Assembly (NCBI RefSeq): GCF_014842915.1
Contig: NZ_JACYXI010000009.1
Location: 155,919-219,918, forward strand
Reading direction: 5' to 3'
DNA: 64,000 nucleotides
Source: Roseibium litorale
Lineage (GTDB): Bacteria > Pseudomonadota > Alphaproteobacteria > Rhizobiales > Stappiaceae
The position numbers were made by a program, and so were the translations under genes. The notes beneath the pieces were generated by a model. It was not told where the DNA came from and ran no database searches. It saw only the letters and a list, made by a program, of their open reading frames with translations. Below, piece by piece: positions 36,702 to 43,338 of the stretch. Position 1 is the first letter of the stretch; every line of letters begins with the position of its first letter.

Positions 36702-36837
36702 GAAGGGCCCTTTCCAGGGGTCGGAGGCCATCCGGATAATCACTCCAGCTGCCTCGAGAAAAACTTTCGCAGACCAGATATATCCCGCGCCTGCATGACC
36801 GTCATCTGCCGCTCTCAAGAGCACAGAATGATAAGGT

Positions 36838-36863
36838 AACGCAGGCGAAAGGTCTATGGTTCC
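36838..36863 (-). promoter_or_regulatory. Probable EcfG-type promoter (N17) for the DUF992 gene
   Basis: Minus strand GGAAC (36859-36863), 17-base spacer, CGTT (36838-36841). Spacer 17 is allowed in the consensus. The leader to the ATG at 36701 would be about 130 bases. The rest of the 36702-37167 gap holds only this and the next promoter. Confidence 0.55.
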
Positions 36864-37047
36864 GGCATCATGCCGCAGGCCATTCGCACCACGGGCTTTG
36901 GTTCCACCCATCAGCAGCCAGCCAAGTCCAGCAAAGCGTCATTCTCTAAGGGATCGCTCAGGACGGTCTCGTGGCCAGACGCGTTCAGGGCTTCCCGCCG
37001 GATAGGACGTCCGTTCAAAAAATCTTAAATGAAAAGGTGAAATGGCG

Positions 37048-37072
37048 GGAACCTTTTCGTGATTCCGCCGTT
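37048..37072 (+). promoter_or_regulatory. EcfG-type promoter for the PRC-barrel gene
   Basis: GGAAC (37048-37052), 16-base spacer, CGTT (37069-37072). The start codon of the PRC-barrel protein is 96 bases downstream. Confidence 0.8.
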
Positions 37073-37167
37073 ATCCCAGTATCCAAAGGCTGCGCTGAAC
37101 GGTTGAGCTTCCAACTTTCCCGTACAGAGCATCTGTATACAAAACGGGTGTATGAGGAAACTATATC

Positions 37168-38130
37168 ATGATCCGGAAACTTCTAGCGACTACTGCTTTG
37201 ACAGCTGCGTTTGCTGTTGGCACCGCCTTCGCCGATGATGCTGCAACCAGCAACACGAAAGCACCGGATCAGCCTGCGCCCGTTTTCAAATCCCAGATCA
37301 ACACCCAGACTCCTGATGAGAACAATATCAACGGCTATCTGAAGCGCAGCGCCAACGAAGTCCTGGCTTCCAGCCTGATTGGCAAGTCCATCTACAACGG
37401 TGTCGGCGCGAACGCCGAAGCCGTCGGAGACGTGAATGACATTGTGATGTCCAAGGATGGCCTTGCTGTAGCGGTCGTGATCGGCGTCGGTGGTTTCCTG
37501 GGTGTTGGAGAAAAATCGGTGGCCGTATCCTTTGACCGCCTGGCCATGTCCAAGGTCGAAGGTGAAACCTGGCTGACCATCAGCAGCACAAAGGAAGAGC
37601 TTGAGCACGCTCCCCCCTTCGACAAAAGCCTGCTGGAGGGCGAATCAGCGGACACCGCCGCTGTCACCACCTCTTCCGGGACGGATATGGCGGTGTTTGA
37701 CAGCACCGTGACTGCGGACCAGCCGATGGACGCCGACACTCCGGTAACCGTTACCGCCGGCGCCAGCAAGGGTCTGACCGGTGCGGAATCCGTGGAAGAC
37801 ATGGCCCCGGTTGATACGGCCGACCTGTCTGCCGGCAAACTGCTCGGCACTGCCGTCATGGGCAGCAACGAGGAGGAACTGGGTGAGGTCAGCGACGTTC
37901 TTCTGGCAGGCAATGGCGAAAACGTGACGGCCTACATCGTGGATGTTGGCGGCTTCCTGGGTGTTGGCGAAAAGAAGATGGCCTTCGCCGCCGATGGCCT
38001 GAAGATCTTCAAGGACACATCCGGCGAGATGCACATCTACACCAGCGCCACCAAGTCCTCGCTCGAAAACAAGCCGGAGTTCACCGAGCAGGCCTATGAG
38101 GCTAACCCGGACAGCGTCCTGGTTCAGTAA
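37168..38130 (+). CDS. Exported protein with two PRC-barrel domains
   Basis: 320 residues. The signal peptide (MIRKLLATTALTAAFAVG, cleavage near AFA-DD) is followed by a PRC-barrel at about 68-145, an acidic Thr/Ala/Asp-rich linker, and a second PRC-barrel at about 215-295. Both barrels carry the same VGGFLGVGEK loop, showing an internal duplication. PRC-barrels are small beta-barrels first seen in photosynthetic reaction centre H subunits and RimM. Exported tandem versions are common in Rhizobiales and often stress-induced, with no known ligand. GAGGAAAC precedes the ATG, and a perfect EcfG-type promoter lies upstream. No terminator with a T-run was found after it. Confidence 0.85.
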   Translation: MIRKLLATTALTAAFAVGTAFADDAATSNTKAPDQPAPVFKSQINTQTPDENNINGYLKRSANEVLASSLIGKSIYNGVGANAEAVGDVNDIVMSKDGLAVAVVIGVGGFLGVGEKSVAVSFDRLAMSKVEGETWLTISSTKEELEHAPPFDKSLLEGESADTAAVTTSSGTDMAVFDSTVTADQPMDADTPVTVTAGASKGLTGAESVEDMAPVDTADLSAGKLLGTAVMGSNEEELGEVSDVLLAGNGENVTAYIVDVGGFLGVGEKKMAFAADGLKIFKDTSGEMHIYTSATKSSLENKPEFTEQAYEANPDSVLVQ

Positions 38131-38318
38131 TCCCCGTGGGAGCAGCCCCTGCGTGGGGCAGATCCCCGGCCCGGCCAGGTCATCCAGCACAGATCTGACC
38201 CGGCAGGAATTGGCAAGACTTCGGGCGCGACGCGTCTGATGTCTGCCCAGGGAGCCGTACTCCCGTCAGGTCCTTAGCGGCCAATCAATTAACCCACCCT
38301 TTGAAGGAGGAAACCATC

Positions 38319-38666
38319 ATGGCTTCCCAATCTGCACAGACTGCATCTGCAAATGGCCGCGACAAGGCAGTGGCCGCATCCGCCGCCGACATTGAAGAGC
38401 AAATGGAAAAGCTGCGCAGCGACATTGTTCTGCTGACGGAAGCCGTTTCCAGCTTCGGCTCCGGCAAGGCCGGTCAGGTCAAGGACCGGGCGGCTGAAAA
38501 GGTCGATGCCATGCGTGCCATGAGCGAAGATGCGCTCGACACGCTGCGCGAGGAGTTCCGCAATCTGGAAAAAGGCACACGCAAGCAGATCCAGACCAAC
38601 CCGCTGCAGGCGGTGGCTGTTGCCGCCGGCGTCGGCTTTCTTGCCGCCCTCCTGCTGAGGAAGTAA
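38319..38666 (+). CDS. DUF883 family protein (YqjD/ElaB-like)
   Basis: 115 residues from ATG 38319, with AAGGAGGAAA just upstream. Predicted amphipathic coiled coil (about 25-85, KLRSDIVLLTEAVSSFG, LDTLREEFRNLEKG) and one C-terminal transmembrane helix (AVAVAAGVGFLAALLLRK), the layout of YqjD/ElaB, which are inner-membrane, ribosome-associating stress proteins in Escherichia coli. The next gene starts 2 bases after its stop and encodes a membrane protein, echoing the yqjD-yqjE pairing. No EcfG site was seen directly before it. It could be read through from the PRC-barrel gene. Confidence 0.85.
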   Translation: MASQSAQTASANGRDKAVAASAADIEEQMEKLRSDIVLLTEAVSSFGSGKAGQVKDRAAEKVDAMRAMSEDALDTLREEFRNLEKGTRKQIQTNPLQAVAVAAGVGFLAALLLRK

Positions 38667-38667
38667 C

Positions 38668-39096
38668 ATGCAGGCCCTCGCATCCCTGGCGGCAAACGCC
38701 GCCACCCAGGAGGCCAAAACAAGGTTCCGCCGGCTTCGGCGGAACTTTGTTCTCTTATCGGTTACCGGCCTCTTCGGACTGACCGCCTACACGCTTCTGA
38801 TTACCGCGGGGGTCCACAGTCTCTGGATGCAGACGGGCAGTTTTCTTGCGGCCTCCCTTCTGGGTGCGCTTGGCTTTGCGTTCGCCGCGGTCATTCCCTT
38901 TGCAGTGATGCGCTTCATCAGCTGGAGGGAAGAAAAGCGGCTGGCGAAACTGCGCCGGGCCCGCATGCTGGCGACCACCGCCGCCATCGGCCTTCTGCCG
39001 CGGATTTTCGGCTCCAAGACCGGACTGGCAGCAGTTGCGGCTGGTGTTTTTGCCTTTTACATGATGAACCGCCCGCCGGACGACGACAGCGCTTGA
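38668..39096 (+). CDS. Small membrane protein, YqjE/holin-like
   Basis: 142 residues. Three hydrophobic segments (about 28-48, 52-80, 113-131) separated by a basic stretch (WREEKRLAKLRRARML), with a polar N terminus and an acidic tail (PPDDDSA). The size, the partner and the segment pattern resemble the YqjE/phage-holin-like proteins encoded after DUF883 genes, but sequence identity to a named family cannot be claimed. It begins 2 bases after the DUF883 stop and so is co-translated. Probably an inner-membrane partner of the DUF883 protein. Confidence 0.65.
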   Translation: MQALASLAANAATQEAKTRFRRLRRNFVLLSVTGLFGLTAYTLLITAGVHSLWMQTGSFLAASLLGALGFAFAAVIPFAVMRFISWREEKRLAKLRRARMLATTAAIGLLPRIFGSKTGLAAVAAGVFAFYMMNRPPDDDSA

Positions 39097-39167
39097 GCGA
39101 CCAGACCGGACGGTCGGCTCCTGCCCACGCGCCCTCCGGGAGCTGCACCATAAATTCCGGTTAATTT

Positions 39168-39192
39168 GGAACTCCTGACGGTCTGAGGCGTT
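39168..39192 (+). promoter_or_regulatory. EcfG-type promoter for dps
   Basis: GGAAC (39168-39172), 16-base spacer, CGTT (39189-39192), 104 bases before the Dps start codon. Confidence 0.85.
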
Positions 39193-39295
39193 AACTTCAC
39201 AAGCAAGCCAAACAAAAACAAGAAGAAAAAGCCCTCGCGCTTTGCGGCTTGCTTTTCCCGAAACCAGAAAAACCAGAGAGATGGAGAGCATCAAA

Positions 39296-39808
39296 ATGGC
39301 AAATGTTTCCGCAGTTCTGAAACCGAAGACCCATGACGAGGAAATCGATACGGGCCTGGCAAGCGCCTATCGCGAAGATATGGCGGAAAAGCTGTCCACG
39401 ATCCTGGCTTCGACCTACAAACTGACCATCAAGAGCCACATTTACCACTGGAATGTGGTGGGTCCGCTGTTCAAGCCGCTGCATGAGCTGACGGAAGAGC
39501 ACTACAACGCACTGTTTGGTGCGACCGACATCATTGCCGAACGCATCCGGGCGCTGGGCCACCTTGCTCCGGCGAAGCTGGGCGAAGCAGCCCAGTTTGC
39601 TCCCAAGGCATCGGAAGTAAACAATAAGACGGCCGAAGAAATGGTCAACGACCTGATCGCAGACCACGAAACGGCTGTCAAGACTATGCGGAACGCCGCA
39701 AAGGATGCTGGCGATGCAGGCGATGTCGTCACTGAGGACATGCTGACCGCCCGCCTTACCTTCCATGAAAAGGCCCTGTGGATGCTGCGCGCCATCGTGG
39801 CGCACTAA
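39296..39808 (+). CDS. dps: Dps ferritin-like DNA-binding/protective protein
   Basis: 170 residues of the Dps family, a dodecameric mini-ferritin that oxidises Fe(II) with peroxide and shields DNA. The intersubunit ferroxidase ligands are visible: His and His in KSHIYHWNVVGP and Asp/Glu in FGATDIIAERIRALG. The C terminus has the usual helix (TFHEKALWMLRAI). The N terminus before KSHIYH is about 50 residues and carries Lys, as in DNA-binding forms. The ATG at 39296 has GGAGAG 7 bases upstream. A perfect EcfG-type promoter lies upstream, placing it in the general stress regulon. A small gene follows after 36 bases. Confidence 0.95.
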   Translation: MANVSAVLKPKTHDEEIDTGLASAYREDMAEKLSTILASTYKLTIKSHIYHWNVVGPLFKPLHELTEEHYNALFGATDIIAERIRALGHLAPAKLGEAAQFAPKASEVNNKTAEEMVNDLIADHETAVKTMRNAAKDAGDAGDVVTEDMLTARLTFHEKALWMLRAIVAH

Positions 39809-39844
39809 TCAGCTCAAAAAGCCAAAGCCAAGGGAGATTTTGTC

Positions 39845-40093
39845 ATGGCCGGAACCGTCAAATCCAAGATCGAGATGATCCTGAAGGACGGAACCCGCGG
39901 CACGGAGGCAAAGATCAGAGACCTCCTGACCCTGCGCTCGGATGCAAGAGCGCTTCAGCGCGCGGCAACCGAGAGCCCGATGGACGGAGAAGACCCCTCC
40001 TCCGATCTGCAGCAGATTGATCTCGCTCTCGAAAAGCTTGGCCACGGCGAGGTGCTGAAAGCCGCAGACGAAGACAGTGCGGCAACGCTTTAA
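39845..40093 (+). CDS. Small cytoplasmic protein of unknown function downstream of dps
   Basis: 82 residues, hydrophilic and probably helical (KIEMILKDGTRGTEAKIRDLL; LQQIDLALEKLGHGEVL). No family recognised, no signal peptide or membrane segment. AAGGGAG 8 bases before the ATG supports translation. It lies 36 bases after dps and ends shortly before a strong terminator, so it is the second gene of a dps operon under the same stress promoter. The Dps context suggests a stress or metal-related accessory, but nothing in the chain proves this. Confidence 0.65.
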   Translation: MAGTVKSKIEMILKDGTRGTEAKIRDLLTLRSDARALQRAATESPMDGEDPSSDLQQIDLALEKLGHGEVLKAADEDSAATL

Positions 40094-40118
40094 CAGGCGA
40101 GCAATGACCAGTCCGAGA

Positions 40119-40150
40119 AGCCGCCGGGATGCCCCCCGGCGGCTAAGTTT
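40119..40150 (+). terminator. Terminator of the dps operon
   Basis: 10-bp perfect stem AGCCGCCGGG / CCCGGCGGCT with a 6-base loop followed by AAGTTTTA, 25 bases after the small gene. Confidence 0.75.
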
Positions 40151-40173
40151 TATGACAAAATGGACTTTGTGCT

Positions 40174-40258
40174 CTTTCGTCATGGTCGGGCTTGTCCCGA
40201 CCATCTGCAAGCCATTGACTTTAATAGGTCCTCGGCACAAGGCCGAGGATGACGAAAG
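40174..40258. repeat. REP-like composite element (inverted palindrome pair)
   Basis: Outer inverted repeat CTTTCGTCAT / ATGACGAAAG encloses palindrome ATGGTCGGG-CTTGT-CCCGACCAT (40182-40204) and the oppositely oriented CCTCGGC-ACAAG-GCCGAGG (40230-40248). Same design as the GIY-YIG-linked repeats at 30.3 kb, but with different arms. Confidence 0.7.
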
Positions 40259-40372
40259 AGGGGCTGCAGCTTTGTCATTAGCCTCAAGTCGCTGCACATT
40301 CCGGCGAAGGCAGAAACTCCGTAGCGGACTGAGGTAACCGTCTTTTTCATTAATCCGCACCAGGGATACCGG

Positions 40373-40407
40373 ATCCCGGTCTTGGTGCTGTGGCAGCAAA
40401 CCGGGAT
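40373..40407. repeat. REP-like hairpin
   Basis: ATCCCGGT / ACCGGGAT, 8-bp arms, 19-base loop starting CTTGGTGC. Lies in the roughly 500-base stretch (40094-40600) between the dps operon and the receiver gene, which holds only a terminator and such repeats. Confidence 0.5.
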
Positions 40408-40600
40408 GACCGCCAAACTTGATAGGCTGGCCGCCTCTATCAGCCGTCCGGACGCAGCATTCCGCCCCCGCCTCCTTCCCTTAGGGAAGCAAAATCGGCA
40501 GCAATCCGGTGTTTTTTGTTTCCCAAATGACGGAAGTTATGTGTAGGATTTCTTGCGCTGAGACTTCACAATCACCCCGTCATTCTGGATCGTGCTTGCC

Positions 40601-40969
40601 ATGGATATGCGAGTGCTTATCATCGACCGGACTTACCTGGTCGCCATGGATGTCGAGAACATCCTGAAGAGCTCTATGCCTTGCGAAGTCTCCATCGGCA
40701 CACCGGCGTCACTTGAAGACCATCTCCGTGAGCAAAGTTTTACCGCCGTCATTCTTGAATCCGATGCCTTTGGCCCGGACCTCCCGGAAGCTGTCAATGC
40801 GGTGCTGATGGCAGGGGCAGCCCTCATCTTCCTGACAACGAACTCAGCCTTCATGGGCGGAATTCCAGGACAGGAACGCTATCCGGTTCTGCTGAAACCC
40901 TTCAGTGATCACCAGTTCCAGGACATTGTCGCCGGTGTCTTCGCGCCCCTGTCTGCACCTGCCGCCTGA
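40601..40969 (+). CDS. Degenerate single-domain receiver (response-regulator-like)
   Basis: 122 residues, one receiver-type domain with the same flavour as the PhyR receiver nearby (RVLIIDRTYLVAMDVENIL against EILIIEDEPLIAMDIEQMV). The usual acidic pair is reduced to one Asp followed by Arg. The phospho-acceptor position at the end of the third strand appears to be Glu (FTAVILESDAFG) in place of Asp. The later Thr and Lys are kept (IFLTTNSAF, VLLKPFSDHQF). This suggests a receiver locked in one state rather than a phosphorelay target. The start is uncertain: ATG 40601, ATG 40607 or GTG 40592. It lies about 360 bases from ecfG, convergent to it, and no EcfG promoter was seen. Confidence 0.7.
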   Translation: MDMRVLIIDRTYLVAMDVENILKSSMPCEVSIGTPASLEDHLREQSFTAVILESDAFGPDLPEAVNAVLMAGAALIFLTTNSAFMGGIPGQERYPVLLKPFSDHQFQDIVAGVFAPLSAPAA

Positions 40970-41090
40970 TATCTATCGAGGCCCGCGGCCCGGGCTTCCC
41001 TTGCGCGCCGCTGCGCCAACGGGTGGTGCTTGTCCGAATAAGAGAAATGACAGCTGACGACCCCAAGACAGCAAGAGTTCTCCCCACGCT

Positions 41091-41111
41091 GTCCCGGTCT
41101 TGAGCCGGGAC
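41091..41111. repeat. REP-like palindrome
   Basis: GTCCCGG-TCTTGAG-CCGGGAC, 7-bp arms. Solo element between the receiver gene and ecfG. The centre again contains CTTGA. Confidence 0.55.
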
Positions 41112-41220
41112 CTGCATTAGGAACCCATTATTTTCGATCTAATGTTCAGATGAGAGATCACGGACCTCCGCTCAGCTGCGTCCGGGAAGGCGCGGCAGGA
41201 GAGGTTTTTTTCAGCAGTCT

Positions 41221-41248
41221 GAGGCCGCCTGCGATGGCAGGCGGCCTC
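41221..41248. terminator. Strong hairpin downstream of ecfG
   Basis: Perfect 12-bp stem GAGGCCGCCTGC / GCAGGCGGCCTC with a 4-base loop, 82 bases after the ecfG stop. There is no T-run in the ecfG direction (an A-run instead), so it is a hairpin or weak terminator. Confidence 0.5.
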
Positions 41249-41289
41249 GAATGTCTTTCAGTTCAAATATCCGCTCAGGCCCAGATCTG

Positions 41290-41334
41290 GCCCCTGTCTT
41301 TCAGGCCCCTGACTTTCAGGCCCCTGTCTTTCAG
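41290..41334 (-). repeat. Three 15-base tandem repeats at the ecfG 3' end
   Basis: Units GCCCCTGTCTTTCAG, GCCCCTGACTTTCAG, GCCCCTGTCTTTCAG at 41290, 41305 and 41320. The last one covers the ecfG stop codon. Confidence 0.8.
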
Positions 41335-41891
41335 GCGATCGCCCCGCGATGGATGACGGAAGCGCTTTCCGCGTCCGGTCCAAAATCATTTTCGTTGGTT
41401 ATGGAAAGAAGATCCTGAAGGGCATTTCGTGCGCGGTTGACGCGGCTTTTGATGGTGCCGGTGGCGCATCCGCAGATATTAGCAGCCTCCTCATAGGAAA
41501 AACCGGAAGCTCCAATCAGGATAATCGCTTCACGCTGGTCTTCCGGGAGCTTGTTCAATGCTCCCCTGAAATCCTGAAGGTCGAGGGCGCCATACTGCCC
41601 CGGATGAACGGCAAGCTGGTTGGTGAATGTGCCGTCGGTGTCAGAAACCTCGCGTCCGCGCTTGCGCATCTGACTGTAGAACTCGTTGCGGAGAATGGTG
41701 AAAAGCCAGGCCTTCATGCTGGTTCCCATGGTGAAGCTGTCCTGCTTCGCCCAGGCCTTCATGATGGTGTCCTGAACAAGGTCGTCAGCCCGGTCGGGTT
41801 GACCCACCAGCGAAACGGCGAAGGCTCGAAGGCTCGGCAGAGCCTCAAGCATCACGCGCTTGAAACTGAGAGACTCATCAGACTTCGTCAT
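41331..41891 (-). CDS. ecfG: General stress ECF sigma factor EcfG
   Basis: 186 residues. Sigma region 2 (AFAVSLVGQPDRADDLVQDT, then WAKQDSFTMGTSMKAWLFTI and LRNEFYSQMRKRGRE) and region 4 (LNKLPEDQREAIILIGASG, FSYEEAANICGCATGTIKSR, VNRARNALQDLL) match EcfG, the alphaproteobacterial general stress sigma. It directs RNA polymerase to GGAAC-N16/17-CGTT promoters, many of which surround it here. The start overlaps the stop of nepR (ATGA), so sigma and anti-sigma are translationally coupled. The operon has such a promoter itself, which implies positive autoregulation. Three 15-base tandem repeats overlap the stop codon. Confidence 0.95.
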   Translation of the reverse strand: MTKSDESLSFKRVMLEALPSLRAFAVSLVGQPDRADDLVQDTIMKAWAKQDSFTMGTSMKAWLFTILRNEFYSQMRKRGREVSDTDGTFTNQLAVHPGQYGALDLQDFRGALNKLPEDQREAIILIGASGFSYEEAANICGCATGTIKSRVNRARNALQDLLSITNENDFGPDAESASVIHRGAIA

Positions 41892-42067
41892 TTTTGGGCG
41901 GCCTTTTCAGCTTCATCAAGCTTTTCAAGAAGGTCGAGGAATTTTTCGGGAATACCGTCATTCTGTATAGAGACGTAATATTCCCGGAGCTTTTCCGACA
42001 CGGTGTCTGCTGCCCCCCCTTTCGAGCGGCCAAGCATTCCTGCTGAGGTTTCTTCCTTCATTTCCAT
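41888..42067 (-). CDS. nepR: NepR anti-sigma factor
   Basis: 59 residues, small and mainly helical. The core LREYYVSIQNDGIPEKFLDLLEKL is the NepR signature (two helices that clamp EcfG domains 2 and 4, or bind PhyR). The ATG at 42067 gives the standard length. An ATG two codons later is possible and no clear ribosome site precedes either. Its stop overlaps the ecfG start. It is divergent from phyR, with both promoters in the 145-base gap. In unstressed cells NepR holds EcfG inactive. Phosphorylated PhyR takes NepR away. Confidence 0.92.
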   Translation of the reverse strand: MEMKEETSAGMLGRSKGGAADTVSEKLREYYVSIQNDGIPEKFLDLLEKLDEAEKAAQK

Positions 42068-42111
42068 GCACCAGCTGTTTTTGTAGGTTTTGAACGCGGA
42101 TAATGATTTAA

Positions 42112-42136
42112 AACGCGCCTCCGGAAAAAAAGTTCC
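42112..42136 (-). promoter_or_regulatory. EcfG-type promoter for nepR-ecfG
   Basis: Minus strand GGAAC (42132-42136), 16-base spacer, CGTT (42112-42115), 45 bases before the nepR start. Implies autoregulation of the sigma operon. Confidence 0.9.
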
Positions 42137-42144
42137 AAAGCTCC

Positions 42145-42169
42145 GGAACTTTTTTTCAAGCCACCCGTT
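42145..42169 (+). promoter_or_regulatory. EcfG-type promoter for phyR
   Basis: GGAAC (42145-42149), 16-base spacer, CGTT (42166-42169), 44 bases before the phyR start. Its -35 is 8 bases from the -35 of the divergent nepR promoter. Confidence 0.9.
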
Positions 42170-42212
42170 ATCATGGTCATAACCCACCTTCTTGGACTAT
42201 GGAGTTCAATTC

Positions 42213-43004
42213 ATGTCTCTCTCGACCCGCATCGCGCCCCAACTTCCTTATCTGCGGAGATACGCCCGTGCGGTAACAGGATCCCAGACCTCGGGCGATG
42301 CCTATGTCACCGCAACCCTGGAAGCCCTCATCGCGGATGTTTCCGCATTCCCCGAAGGATCCAGCGACCGGGTCTCCTTGTACAAACTGTTCTCCAAGCT
42401 GTTTGGTTCCACGAATATCGAAATTGGAGAAATCGACTCTCCTTTCGCATGGGAGCGCCGCGCCGCCGAAAACCTTGCCCGCATCCCGGCCAAGAACCGG
42501 CAGGCCTTCCTGCTTCTGTCTGTGGAAGGCTTCAATCAGGAAGATGTTTCCGCCATTCTCGATGTCAGCGAGGCGGAAGTCTCCAGACTGATCGATGACG
42601 CCGTTCAGGAAATCTCCCGCCAGGTCGCGACAGAAATCCTGATCATCGAGGACGAACCGCTGATCGCCATGGACATCGAGCAGATGGTGGAAGGTCTTGG
42701 CCACACCGTTTCGGGGATTGCGCGCACGCACAAGGAAGCCATCGAGCTTTTCGCGAACTCTTCGCCGAAAATGATCCTGGCGGACATCCAGCTTGCAGAC
42801 GGCAGCTCCGGCATCGATGCGGTGAACGATATTCTGAAGACCGCCACAATTCCGGTCATCTTCATCACCGCCTTCCCGGAACGTCTGCTGACGGGCGAAC
42901 GGCCGGAGCCGGCCTTCCTGGTCACCAAACCGTTCAACCCGGACATGGTCAAGGCCCTGATCAGCCAGGCACTTTTCTTCAACGCAACCGCAGAAGCAGC
43001 TTAA
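42213..43004 (+). CDS. phyR: PhyR, anti-anti-sigma response regulator
   Basis: 263 residues. The N-terminal sigma-like domain (1-130, beginning MSLSTRIAPQLPYLRRYARA) mimics EcfG and binds NepR. The C-terminal receiver (138-258) has the acidic pair in ILIIEDEPLIAMD, phospho-acceptor Asp191 in MILADIQLADGSSG, Thr in IFITAFPE and Lys in FLVTKPF. Phosphorylation by HWE/HisKA2 kinases opens the protein so that the sigma-like part sequesters NepR. ATG 42213 has GGAG 9 bases upstream and gives the canonical N terminus. The open frame to 42192 is ignored. It is divergent from nepR-ecfG with its own EcfG-type promoter, forming a positive loop. A DUF1328 gene and an HWE kinase gene follow. Confidence 0.96.
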   Translation: MSLSTRIAPQLPYLRRYARAVTGSQTSGDAYVTATLEALIADVSAFPEGSSDRVSLYKLFSKLFGSTNIEIGEIDSPFAWERRAAENLARIPAKNRQAFLLLSVEGFNQEDVSAILDVSEAEVSRLIDDAVQEISRQVATEILIIEDEPLIAMDIEQMVEGLGHTVSGIARTHKEAIELFANSSPKMILADIQLADGSSGIDAVNDILKTATIPVIFITAFPERLLTGERPEPAFLVTKPFNPDMVKALISQALFFNATAEAA

Positions 43005-43028
43005 GGAAAAATTCTACCGTTCAGAAAA

Positions 43029-43053
43029 GGAACCAATTCGCGTGATGGACGTT
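43029..43053 (+). promoter_or_regulatory. EcfG-type promoter for the DUF1328 gene
   Basis: GGAAC (43029-43033), 16-base spacer, CGTT (43050-43053), 32 bases before the start at 43085. May also serve the HWE kinase gene downstream. Confidence 0.85.
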
Positions 43054-43084
43054 ATTCCTGCATCAACACTCAAGGAGACGACCC

Positions 43085-43246
43085 ATGCTTTACTACGCTC
43101 TTGTGTTTCTTGTTGTTGCGATCGTGGCCGCTTTCTTTGGCTTCGGCGGTATTGCCGGAACCTCTGCGGGTATCGCACAAATTCTGTTCTTCTTGTTCCT
43201 TGTGTTCTTCGTTATCTCGCTGATTACAGGCATCGTCCGCAGATAA
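43085..43246 (+). CDS. DUF1328 small membrane protein
   Basis: 53 residues, two hydrophobic helices (about 3-24 and 31-50) joined by a Gly-rich turn ([15 protein letters not shown]), ending in VRR. This is the DUF1328/YtjA pattern: tiny inner-membrane proteins found across proteobacteria, often stress-induced, with unknown function. AAGGAGA lies 7 bases before the ATG, and a perfect EcfG-type promoter lies just upstream, so the gene is well supported despite its size. A hairpin with partial terminator features separates it from the HWE kinase gene. Confidence 0.88.
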   Translation: MLYYALVFLVVAIVAAFFGFGGIAGTSAGIAQILFFLFLVFFVISLITGIVRR

Positions 43247-43272
43247 TGAAGAACGGAGCTTTGAACACCATC

Positions 43273-43299
43273 GTGGGCGCTTCCCAGTGAAGTGCCCAC
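43273..43299 (+). terminator. Hairpin between DUF1328 gene and HWE kinase gene
   Basis: GTGGGC-G-CTTC / GAAG-T-GCCCAC with a CCAGT loop and one mismatch, no T-run. May attenuate read-through into the kinase gene. Confidence 0.5.
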
Positions 43300-43338
43300 G
43301 CGGGCGTTCCGGATACCGTTTTCATTGAGGGAAAACAC

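Noticed and set aside
36971..37171. 66-codon open frame before the PRC-barrel gene
   Set aside because: It spans the EcfG promoter and leader, with no ribosome site.
41290..41334. Short CRISPR or attachment repeat
   Set aside because: Units are contiguous without spacers and only 15 bases long.
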